Of a stretch of 64,000 nucleotides of DNA, positions 37,786-48,600 are shown piece by piece. Source of the DNA: Amoebophrya sp. A120 (Eukaryota > Sar > Dinophyceae > Syndiniales > Amoebophryaceae); NCBI GenBank assembly GCA_905178155.1, contig CAJINV010000007.1, positions 2,337,151 through 2,401,150 on the forward strand, given 5' to 3'. The translations under genes and the position numbers were made by a program. Numbering within the stretch: the first letter of the stretch is position 1; every line of letters begins with the position of its first letter. Below the pieces are notes generated by a model. It did no database searches, was not told where the DNA came from, and saw nothing but the letters and a program-made list of their open reading frames with translations.

Positions 37786-38475
37786 ATGGCTTTGCCAAAA
37801 GGCAACGCTACGAGTTTTCTTAGAGTCGATGCAGAGATATCTGAAAGTGAAGATTGGAGGACCACTTGTTCAATTCTGTCAGGAAACGAAGACTTGACCT
37901 GCTGGCTGCCAGCTCCTTGGCTGTGTGGCCTACTGTTTTTTTCTTCTGAAGATTTACACGGTAAAGAACAGAATTCTCAGATCCTCGCTTTGAACCTGTG
38001 GGACTGGGCCAACGGCGACCGAACTTTATCACGACACGCCCGGGGGCGTGCTGTGGTAAAATTCAAACTTCCTGGACAAGGACCTGCCGTGATTTTGTCT
38101 GGAAACAAAAGAAGCTGTGCTTCACGCACACGAAATCAAACAAAAGTAGCACCCCAAAGATCGCAAAACTTTCTCCGCGGATTAAGTTTAAGATTCCACT
38201 TCCCCGAGTGCGTGGCATTATCTTCGCAAATGGATTTGAATCTGTACTACAATCAGGTACCTGCCTGTACGTTCAAATCTATTGCGCTTTTTGCAAGCCA
38301 ACGTTTTATTTGTAGTGATGATCCTGGTGGTCAGAATCAACGGATCCAATTCCAAGTAGCGCCAAAACTGCTTACGCTTTCTTTACCTCTTTCATCTTTG
38401 AAGGGGTTTAGTTTTGAAACCTGCACTCTACGAAAAATCATCATGCCATCGTATCTTACAATCCCAACTCACTAG
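37786..38475 (+). CDS. Unsupported plus-strand open frame, possible gene remnant
   Basis: 229 codons from ATG (MALPKGNATSFLRVDAEI) to a stop overlapping the coiled-coil gene's 3' end by about 20 bp. It would be the only plus-strand gene in the window. There is no recognised domain. The segment LALNLWDWANGDRTLSRH then ARGRAVVKF resembles a plus-strand segment at about 31950-32030 (IALNLREPRARDHKSIEH then ARVRAAVNF), so both may be decayed copies of one repeated sequence. I would not treat it as a gene without transcript support. Confidence 0.2.
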   Translation: MALPKGNATSFLRVDAEISESEDWRTTCSILSGNEDLTCWLPAPWLCGLLFFSSEDLHGKEQNSQILALNLWDWANGDRTLSRHARGRAVVKFKLPGQGPAVILSGNKRSCASRTRNQTKVAPQRSQNFLRGLSLRFHFPECVALSSQMDLNLYYNQVPACTFKSIALFASQRFICSDDPGGQNQRIQFQVAPKLLTLSLPLSSLKGFSFETCTLRKIIMPSYLTIPTH

Positions 38476-39613
38476 CTAGATTCGCAGTTTCCTGTTCCCG
38501 CTTCGCGTCTGCTTTTCCAGCAGTTTCCCTCATCGCTTTCACCTGCTTTTCCAGCGTTTGCGCTTTTTTCTTCATATCTTCCAACTGTTTGGTAACTTTG
38601 TTTTTTTCCGTCGCCACCTGGTCCCTCTCTCCCACTAGCAGCTCCTCCTTCTTCCACTGATTCTGCTTCATTTCGTCTATTTCTTCCGCGAAGTTGGCCC
38701 GCAATTTTTCCTCTAAAGCGTGCAAATCTTCCTTCCGCTTTGCCTCGCACGCTCTTTCCACCTCCGCCACCACCCGCTCCACGAACTTCGATTCCGCGTC
38801 CTCTCGTCCCATCGCCGCGCGCTCGCGAGCAACGGCCGTGTCGTCCTCCACTTGCACGGCCAGCACCACCTTCTCCCGCTCCATCTCTTTGATCTGCTGC
38901 ATCCGGAGCCACGCGTCCTGGTGCACGCGCTTCAAAAGCTCGAGCTGCATCAAACTCGAGTTTGAATCTGTGGGAAAGGTCCCGCACAGCTTGCACTGCT
39001 GGCCGTGCTGGGCGAAATTGGCGGAAAGGTGTTTCTTCACGAGCATGCGGTACCTCTCAAAGTCCGCGGCGGGGGTGAGGGAAGTTGTGTCGTTTGCGAG
39101 TGAAGGTGTCGCTCGTGCCGTGGCCGTGGACGAGGAATTATCCCTGACGTTCGACGTCCCCGGATGAAAGGGGCCGGCGATGTTTGATTGCGCGCGGTGG
39201 TCCACCTCCACCTCGTCGCGCGTAGCAGCTAACTCAAAAACCTTACGAGTAGCGCTTTCCCACAGAATTCCCGTGCGGGTTCCAGACGCGATGGCCATCT
39301 GCCGCTTGGTCAACAGCAAGTCTTCGCGCAGGGCTTGCTTGTCCTGCTGCAGCTCCTCGATCTTCGCCTTTGCGTGCTGCAGCTCGAGCACCGCAAAGGA
39401 ACTCGAGCTAGCCCGGTCGAACATCTTTTGTGTTGCCTTGTCCACGCTGGAAACTCCATGTAGTTGCCCGAGCTTTTGCGCAGGTACAACTCGGCATCCC
39501 AGGTGGGCTGGGGCTTCGCACTGCTGAGCCGTGAAGCCGGCCGGCGAGCGCTCGCAACCGCCCTCGTCCAGGTAGTGCGTCCCATAGGTCAGATTTGAGC
39601 TGCGGCGCGCCAT
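38456..39613 (-). CDS. Coiled-coil protein, 385 residues
   Basis: A single uninterrupted frame from an ATG (MARRSSNLTYGTHYLDEG) to a stop. Residues about 75-110 (ELQHAKAKIEELQQDK onward) and about 235-385 have strong heptad character, with long Glu/Lys/Gln/Ala runs (EMEREKVVLAVQVEDD, KQLEDMKKKAQTLEKQVK). Between the coils a Ser/Thr-rich linker leads to CKLCGTF, a lone Cys pair that could bind metal but is too short to name. No signal peptide or membrane segment. A structural or scaffolding role is an inference from coiled-coil content only. The neighbours on the same strand give no functional hint. Confidence 0.7.
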   Translation of the reverse strand: MARRSSNLTYGTHYLDEGGCERSPAGFTAQQCEAPAHLGCRVVPAQKLGQLHGVSSVDKATQKMFDRASSSSFAVLELQHAKAKIEELQQDKQALREDLLLTKRQMAIASGTRTGILWESATRKVFELAATRDEVEVDHRAQSNIAGPFHPGTSNVRDNSSSTATARATPSLANDTTSLTPAADFERYRMLVKKHLSANFAQHGQQCKLCGTFPTDSNSSLMQLELLKRVHQDAWLRMQQIKEMEREKVVLAVQVEDDTAVARERAAMGREDAESKFVERVVAEVERACEAKRKEDLHALEEKLRANFAEEIDEMKQNQWKKEELLVGERDQVATEKNKVTKQLEDMKKKAQTLEKQVKAMRETAGKADAKREQETANLASELGL

Positions 39614-42600
39614 TTGGAGACAGCGGGGCTCTGTCCGTGTTCCTCGTCGTGGTCTCCCTGAAGGTGAAGATTCAGATGCTGCTTAGATGGGATGAATATG
39701 GGAGGGGGGGCTTGTCAGCGGGCGGGCTTCAATTTTCTACGCGGTTGGGGGTAGCCTGCAGTCTGTCATGCTGGGAAGGTGGAAATGAAATTTAGAACTG
39801 AGGACGCTACGGTTTGCGAACGGGCTTTCAAAGAATGACGAGACGGCAGGCCAATTGCAACGCTTTACGATGAATGAGTGTTTGCACGAGACATTCAAAA
39901 TGGAACGAGTACGAAGCCAAGAAACAGAAGACCAACACGATGGAGCAGTCAAGATGCGACACTCACTGCACACGACCGAGGCTGACGTATTAGGGTGGAA
40001 CGGCTGCGGATACGAGTAAGGAAGGACAGAAAACGGCTGCCCGTCCATGCAAACGAAAAACACGCAACGAGGGCGAAGCCGCGTCAGCCCAAAAAAAAAT
40101 CGTGGCGCAGAGAGTGAGTGCGGCATAACCAGGGAAACGGTCCAGAAAGTGTCGGGGCTGGCCGTCGCGCCCTTGGCGACGACCATGCGCCGGCCCGCCC
40201 CTTGCGCCAGGTGGCTACCTAACCTAGACGCTGGCCTTCGGCTCCTTCCAATTTCACCACAACTTCGGCGCAGAAATGGCGACACAATAAAGGGCGAGCC
40301 AAAAAGACCGCGGCTGGGCGCAGCACCCTCGGCAACCCAAGCAGCGACCGCCCCCCCGGCCTGCCTCCGGTCGCCGGGTGGCTGGGTGGATCCGGGCCCC
40401 CGGGCGGGGCTTGCTACCTTGCACAGCGCCGGCACCGCACAGAAAATACTTACGGCGCCACCGCAAAAACAAATGCTGGGCGCCGCGTTTGGGGGTAGGA
40501 CTCTAACCCCCCTGCCCCAAAGCAATGCATGCGCACCACTAACGCCAGGGAGAAGGCCATGCCTCTGGCATGGTTGCAAAATATAGCAGCGCCCGGGCCC
40601 CCCGACGCTAGTTTTTGCCGCGGGGCGCGCCCGCCGTGGGGCGTTACGAATCCTCCCACACACAGCCGCGGACCTTGTTTGCTGGAGTCTGTCTTATCTC
40701 GTCGCGGGCGCGGGCGGCGCGCCTGCCATGCGCTGCCGCCTGGCGCCCGGCGTTTCCATTTCGTTCTGCAAGCATCAGTCAGTGCGCGGGCGCGCGCGGC
40801 CGCGCGGCGCTGACAAATATAGCGACACCCGTGCGCCCCCCCCCACCGAGGCCACCAGCTGCGCCCGTTCAATGTATGCCCGGCCCCCCGCTAGCCCGAC
40901 GGGCGGGCGCGACCAGAGCGGGGGCTGCCCCTTTCTTTGCCACGCATTTCGTGGGCCCAGTGTTTGCCGATATGCCGCCACCGCTCTTCGCCTCCGCCCC
41001 AATGGACTGACTCACACCGGGGCCGGCTTCTGCGCATGGGTGTCCAGCGGCTCTGGTTTGTTCGTTGCTGCTTCTGACTGGTTGCGCCGCCACACGGACC
41101 ATGCTAATACGCGAACGCGCGCCACACCACATGGCCAAACGGGCCTACCCTGCCACCCCGCCTCGGCGCGTGCCCTGGCTTCGGTCGGTTGCTGCCGCCA
41201 GCGGACCAGGTTGGTTTCCCGGGTCGCGATCGAAACTAGCAAAAAGGGCTCCGGAGCACAAACAGGCAACGGGAAACAACAAGCCCCGGAGGGTCAAAGG
41301 ACCGGGGCGCGCGACCATGTTTTTGCACTAGAATGCTACCGCTTGCGCGCCTTGCTTCTCTCTTTGGCAGTTCATTGACAGATCCCCGGAGAAGCTCCGC
41401 GCGCCCGCCCGAAGGCGTCGGCCGCCACCGGCTTCGATCGCTTTCTCTCTTAGATTCATGGCCCTGGGCTTGCAACTGGCGGCACACACAGGCAACCGGG
41501 GGAGAACTAGAACAGAAAGAACAAACGAGCTCGGACCAAATTAATGCCCAAGGCCCAAAAAGGGCAACAGGACAAACTACCGAGCAGACAAACACGGCGG
41601 CCCGGTGGGTCCCAACCAAACGCGCGAACACAAAAGACCTGCAAAGGAGCCGCGCAGGGCGGCAGCCCTTTGGGCATTCCGGGAAAGCGAGCGACCTCGC
41701 GCACGCTTTTGCTTCACTTCGCGGCAGCCGCGGAACTTCCTCAAAGTCGCCAACTTCTTGCACATCCTTGCGAAACCAAAGCCCGGGGGCCAAATTCGAG
41801 AAGTCACGAGCATGCACAGAGCGGACGACCGGCCAAAGGGCCCCGCAGAATTTTCCACGAAACCAATGGCCCGCCGCGTCATCATCATCATCCTAGTACG
41901 CATACCCTCCTACCGCCCGCCGCACCATCACGCCCCACCGCGATTGCAGATAGCCACCGACTTCCATCAGGGTCGGGCATGAAACCGAAAGCAGTTGCTG
42001 AAGATCATCTTCCCGCGTCTTCATTGCTAGGAACAGGATGTGAAGAAATAAATCAACGCATGACAGATGCTGGAGAGACGAGCTGTCTTCTTCTATGCTG
42101 TGGCCTTAACAATAACATCTTGCATCAAACACAGGCTACTGCCCGCAAGCTGTTGCCAGCGATAAAGCCGAAATAGAAGTACGTTGCTAGAAAACTTGTA
42201 GTCACGATAACTGCTTTCGAATTCATATCAGCCATCTCGTGTTCACTTCCAACGTGAAGCTTTTGAAGTTTGAAATTACATTTTGAAAAAGGTTTGGAAA
42301 ATGGAAGCACTAATGTTAATGTAAGGCTGCCCGGCCGCGCCTCATTTCTGCTTGTTGTACGTGAAGACATTGGGTTTTAAGGAAAACCTCAAGCCGCACC
42401 CCGAGCAGAGTTCAACGCGACCAGGGGGGGCAGCGTACTCATAAATGAGGCGCTAGCAATTAGTCACAATCTTCAGGCAACAACCTCTCCGCGAACTAGA
42501 AAACTAAAACAACAACGAACAGGAATCCAAAAAACTATATCTATACCACGATCTCCCGAGCTTTTTCCCAACAAAAGTAATCCCTGCTTCCCCGAATTCT

Positions 42601-42672
42601 TCTTGGAGCATGTCCTTCAACTCCCAATACTCCAACTGTTTTATTGTTGCACAACGCGCACTGTCGTGCGTC
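39614..42672. other. GC-rich block (about 39.9-41.9 kb) without supported gene
   Basis: Composition changes sharply, to strongly GC-rich runs such as GGGCGCGCCCGCCG, and long open frames overlap in all six frames because stops are rare. None shows a domain, and no frame is preferred. The phrase AAATATAGC followed by a C-rich run occurs near 40580 and 40815, hinting at old internal duplication. From about 42.0 kb composition returns to that of the surroundings. The block may be a degenerated repeat or a structured non-coding region. Confidence 0.5.
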
Positions 42673-42958
42673 TATGCATTGCAAATTAATACGTCTGGGT
42701 CAGCAAATGCAAATGCAAACTTGCGATGTTGATTCTAGGTCATGATCGGGCAATAAAAACTGGGTTGCGACGTAGTCAAATTCAGCAGAAGATGCACGTT
42801 TTTGTCTTGAAACGCCAGCGCTCGCACCTCTCACGCAGGCTAGGTATGGAAAAGTCTGTTCCGCAGAACTTGCCATGCTCGGCATCTTCCAGATCCAAAA
42901 ATTGCATGACAAATATCAATTTGCTTTCTTCCAGACCCAGACATATTTGTATTTGGTA
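42673..42958. mobile_element. Introner-like element outside any recognised gene (family E)
   Basis: A 286-bp segment starting TATGCATTGCAAATTAATAC and ending TTTGTATTTGGTA, with GTCTGGGTC near the left end and its complement GACCCAGAC near the right. Flanks are GCGTC and GCGTG (4 of 5 match). The ends resemble the intron at 45953-46270. Either it interrupts a gene I cannot see or it is an intergenic copy of the same kind of element. Confidence 0.55.
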
Positions 42959-45688
42959 GCGTGATGTCGCAATATAATTTCATCGCAACTGATGCAGAGA
43001 AAAAAGCTTGTCACAATCACAGTCTGTCACTTCCAGTCACTAAGTTTCAGGCTTTGCATGATAAACTGTCCACCACAACTTTTCATACCTTGGCATTGGA
43101 TTGCAGAAACACTGGGATGGAAGTCCCATCTTAAATGAATGATAACGACGAACTTTTTTCCTTTGATACAACTTGGTCAACACTTGCCATCCTTTTTCTT
43201 TTTGCGTTTATCAATTTCAGATGCTATCAAGGGACACACAGAGATGACACAAGAAATGCAAGCAGCTCGTCTTTGTTAGTTGATGATGTAAATCTATTCG
43301 AGGTAGTCCCCTTAGATTATCCTCTTCCGTCCTCTAAGTCTCACGATTGCATGGATTGGTAGTCTTTCGTTATTGTTGTTTGCCTGAAAGGAGAGAGTTG
43401 AAGATGTATTGCTGCTGCTCGTTGTTTTTGCTGATCCTGTTGCTGCACCTGTGGTGATGTCTCGCCATAGATTTCGATCAAGGCAGTCCTTTGTCTTTGT
43501 TAGTTATTTGGAACTATGACAATGGAATGTGAGAGAGATGATCAAGAAATCAATATCAAGCTGCCTCGGACGACATACAAGAATAACGCGTCGCAATGTT
43601 ATCCACTGAAGTTGATCGTCGCTGAATGAAGAATTAAAGTTATCGGTCAGCAGCCGCACGCGGCAACACTTATCAAAAATAAACACTTCACTGCTCTACC
43701 TGTTGAAAGAAGGCGACTACCACAAAGCAGAACTCGGATGTTCTTGAGCAGGCCCTATTTGGTTCGCGGCCACCATGCTCTCCCGGCCTGGGTTCATGCA
43801 ATGTTGAAATAGAAGAAAAGAAACAACAATAACGAGAAACATATGATGTGAAGCTGAACAGGGCTTAACTCCAGAAATGAGGCACACGGCCGAACACTTT
43901 CTAAATTGACAGAGGTGCAGCTACCATTTTTGATATGTCCACATTGGTGGCAGACTCATCATGTTTTTTTCTCCGCAATTCTTACTGTTCTTGTGCTTCA
44001 TCTTGCTAGGGCTAAAAAGAACCTTGAAGTTGTTCAAGATCGTCGCTCTTAAGTTTTGCTCGCGGTGGATGAAGATTTTAGATGCGAATGTTGAAACCCA
44101 AATAAGATTCGACTTCTGCACACAATCGATTCATCCGAATAAATATTAAGTTGCTCAACAGTTACAGTTTTTATTGCTTGACAGGAAATAGAGGATCCAT
44201 CTATCATCGTCCAAAACAACCAGTCACAAACATGCATTCTTGGCTTGCGAAAATGTTCCGGCTGATTGAGATGACAGACGGCTTGTCCTCCTTGTCCTGA
44301 GAAGCAAACTTGTGCGTGGTAAAAATCACAGGTAGATGAATCTTGGTAACTTCGGGAGTAGATGCCTTTTGCTCTTGGTAGAACAAGAAGTTCTTGCGTA
44401 GTTGTTACAAGAAGTACAAGCGTGTAGTAGTGAAAGCTAGGTAGAGGAGCTGAAGGTCGCCAGTTCTAGGTCGTAGGCGTAGGGTCGTTAGGTCGTTCTT
44501 GCGTTTCATGATAATTGCCGCCTGCTCCTGCAAAGAGAAAGATTAGTACAGTTGCATTCGTCGTCACGGCTTGAAATTCAACTTGAATTGTTCAATCTAT
44601 AGCAGCATCATGTGGAAACCGAATAAGCTAGTGCTTGCTATAGAGAAGTCTGCGATGAAAATTCTGATACTGTAGAAACCCAATTCCGCGTGAGGGAACG
44701 ATGAACATACTGCAGTCGCGTTGTGGTCATTGTACAAGGAAAAAACTACTAGTGACCTAGGATAAAAAGAATGAGTCGTAAGTAGCGATGTCGCACTGGA
44801 GGAAATAAACAATTTTCAGTTGCAGAGCCAGAAACGGTCGTACTTCGGTTTTTGTGCTGATTTAGCACTAGAAACGCGAAGATGAAAACGTCAGAACGTC
44901 AGAAAGTCAAAATGACTTCGGACGATCACAGATTGCTGGTCGCTGAAGCGTCGCACATTGGAGGTGCTGCTCAGCTCTACTTATCCGATTGTAATGTAGA
45001 GGTACATTTTTGGTAAGTTGTGTCAAACTCAGTTCTCGAGGTTATTTGTTTTCCCAATAGAATGCTCGTCATGTGTGTATCGGTGATATCATTCGAACTT
45101 CTAGTGTCGATTTCGTGCAGGTGTACTGCTGCTGTGCCACTCGAAGCTGTAAGCACCACTCTTCTTGTCCCGCATTGACATGCTGTAGTTTTTCCGAAAT
45201 TCTAATACTGGCGTTCCCCCGTCCCCTCGGTTTAAAGTGTGGCAACATCTTCGTGGTCGTCAAACCATTCAGGTCGTACGCAACAGGCTCGCTCTTGTAT
45301 GTCAACAAGTTTAATATTTCTGGTTCTACTTTTTATCGAGAAATTTTTCACTTATTTCCCTTTTGTACTGCGTCACGAGTTTTAGGACATCAGTTCCAGT
45401 CCACAACACCACAGTGACATTGTCATTGACTTCGACAGCACACCGGAAAATACGTTTGGTCGCGAGAAACCACTACACTTTGACTATGTTGCTCCAGCGC
45501 TTGCACCACATTGATTTCATCAACCTAAAAAAATTTAAAAAACCACATCACGTCGCGAACAAAGCCATATCGAAGAAGATGCTGACGTCGTCGCGCGCGT
45601 GCGGTGAAGTAGACCGATATCTTTAAATACAGAAGGTCTACTACTTGGTCTTCAAGAAAGAGAAGTAGCACAGCTGTTACTTTATCTA
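42959..45688. other. Gene-poor region 3' of the PKS-MetE-FMO gene
   Basis: About 2.7 kb with only short frames of under 120 codons on both strands, no domain signal, and AT-rich composition. I see no RNA gene. Confidence 0.5.
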
Positions 45689-48600
45689 TCACTTGGACGT
45701 CGACCCGGGTGCCGCACTGGCCGCCGTGGCGCCCATCTGGCTCGCGGTCCACTTGGGGTAGGCCAACACACTGGTTTGTTCTGACCAGACCCCCAAAATG
45801 TGGTGCAGCTCGTTCCACTCCCGGCGGTTCTCCCGGATGTATTCCTCGACGGTGTGTGCCTTCAGGAAGTTGTGCCTCCTTTCCTCGATCTTCTGCTGCA
45901 TCAGCGCCTGGATGCCGGTGCACTCCGCGAAGCACACGTCGAGTCCCGCAAGTATGCATTGCAAATATAATCTTGTTCTACTCTGAGTCCTCTGGAAATA
46001 AAGAGTGATGAACTCGTCGTCGTGCGTGTGGTGGCTCCTCGTCACACGAAAATGATCCGCGTTGCATGACTTGCAAAACATGCCCACTTACTGCCCATCA
46101 AAAAAGGGGCTCCAGAACTACCTGTGATCAAGATCATGTTAAGCCCCAGGCTCCAGACCTTGATCATGTGGAGCTAGAGCTAGAGGTAGAGCTTGAGGAA
46201 ACTGCAAGACAAACAAATAATGATCTCGCATTCGTCCAGACCCAGGAGACATAAATATTTGCATTGGATAGCAATGTAGTCCGACCATTTTCGGTCCGTG
46301 ACCGCGACGGACTTGAGCTTGTGCGCTAACTTGCTGTACTCCTGGCGGTTGTCGAAGAAGTAGAGGTAGATGGTGGTGAAAATTTTCGCCATCTCCATCA
46401 CGGAGGAGCCGAAGACGGAATTGAAGACGTTGTCGTCGATGAGCGCGTCAGCCAAGTACATGAAGTTCTCGTCCAAGTAGTTGACACTGTTCACGGTCTT
46501 GTAGGGCGTCAACAGCGGGATCAACTGCGCGTTCCGTTCGAACCCGGTGCACCGGATCACAATGTCCGCCTCGAGGAAGGTGCCGCTATCTTTCGTCACA
46601 ATCCCGTCTTCCGTGAAGTGGCCGATCTCGTCGGCGAGGGAGTCGAGGATGCGCAGGTGGTGCCCGATGAACCAAATGTCAGATACTGAAATCGTGTGCC
46701 CGTAGTGCTTAATCGCTCCCATCCAGCACTCGGGCATCTTGGCACCTATGGAAAAAAAAATTCTTGGGACGTCGTAGTTGTTTGCATAGCAATTTTTCTT
46801 CAGAGGATACAGTTAAAACGTTCATCAGTCTGTAACTAAGTATCTGCATGGATATGGAACGCCATAATCTACATTTACATTTTCATCTCAGCGTATGACG
46901 TTGATGCCCGATATTAATATGCATGAAACTACCTCCGCGAAACCAAGACAATACCTGTCTTCTCGTACAAATTTCGCCAGACCATCATGTTCTTCGTGTT
47001 GGTCACCGAGTCGTGTTGGAGCCCATCCGCAGAAGTTTTGTTCACGAAATTCACGTAATCGATGTACTTCGGGCAAACCTGAGTGGTGAAAAAGTCGCTT
47101 ATTCTAACTTGCGCAGTAGAGAGGTCCGGCACAAGACAAATTTCATCCTGAAGTGAAAAATTTTAACCCGTGTTGGAAAATTCTTCATCTGTAAGAAAAT
47201 TTTGCCCTGAGTTGAAAATTTTCAGGCCGGATTCTTGGCCTGCCTTGGCTTGTCTGGGTTTTGGCTTGCCAGCCAAGGCAAGAAGTTTCAAACTTGGTTG
47301 AAAAGTTTCGACCTTGGTTGAAAAATTGATTTCTTTACAGAAGTTTCAACCGTTAACAAATTGACTTCTCTGCACCACAAATTTCACCCGGTGTCGAAAA
47401 TATCTGTGCACAAACTTCAACCTGGGTTGAAGATTCTCAACCAGCGTTCAAAAAGTTCTTTCAGTTATCGGAAAAAAAATTTCAACCCAGGTTGAGAATT
47501 CCAAACCCAGGTTGAAAAATCTCGACAAGTACTTAGCATCAAGATGAAGTCATCTCAAAAATTTTACCGTTCCGTGCCTCCTGGCTAAGATCGTAACGGA
47601 ACTGGCCCCGCACTCCAACGCGGTTCTGAGATTTTCCGTGGCAAACGCGCCCATGCCGACGATCACCACCTTTTTCCCGATCCAGTCCAAATCTGCCGCG
47701 TCGTTGCTAAACCCGGACCGGATTTCCCCGCGGAACTTTTCCTCGTCTTTCCACTTGACCTGTCTCGGGATCCCGACGCGGTCGTTGATCGCCATGATCA
47801 CACCACCGGCGCGGATGGTCTTCCCCGTGCCGTTGTGGACGTCCCCGATTTGGATCTCGTAGATCTTCTGGCCGTTTTTGTTCACGTAGGTCACCGGGGC
47901 CTTCAAAAACAACCGGTTTTCCAGCGACGTCGCCACGTGGATCGCATCGGTGAGAATTTCCCTTGTGGTGGAGTGATCTTTGTTCGTGTTCACCTTGTCC
48001 ACCAACCGGTACGCGGCTTCGCTTGTGTTCACCTGCGACCGTTCGTTGGCGAAGTACTTCCAAATCCCGCCGATGTGGTCGTTTTTCTCGAGGAGCGCAA
48101 AGTCCTTCCCCTTCTTCTTCATTTCGGACGCAACATGCAACCCGGTTAACCCAGCGCCGATGACGACCACCTCGTAGAAGTCCTTCAGGTCGGCTTCCGC
48201 CTTCTCCAGATACCGGTCCTCGATGTGCAAACTCATCGGGTCCAACACCGTGCCGTGGTACACCACCGACCGGATTTTGTCGAACACAACCGTATATGCA
48301 TAGCAAAAGTACCATACTAGGTAGTAGTAGTACAGTAAGAATAGCATTACAAATTCCCGAAACATGTGAACAAACATGGTCTGGTGCAATTTGTAATGCT
48401 AAATCAGACAGGAATTGACATCTGTAATGCTGTGCTGCATATTAGATTTACACCGCACGAGTACGATACTTTTGCAATGCATACCGTTTGGTTCGTGGGG
48501 AGCCGGAGGATCTGCTCGGGGTACGCGGGCGTGTGCTCCAGGTTTTTCAGCAAGACGCATCAAAAGGAAAAATCCCCCCTCCCTATATCAAAACGAAGTT

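Noticed and set aside
40570-40830. GC-rich block as a ribosomal RNA fragment
   Set aside because: I could not recognise any conserved rRNA segment; the resemblance is only in base composition.
40047-42176. Overlapping frames of 179-216 codons on both strands
   Set aside because: High GC content removes stops in all frames; Ala/Arg/Pro-rich translations with no domain.
44204-45417. Short frames on both strands in the gene-poor region
   Set aside because: Under 120 codons, no family signal and no consistent strand.
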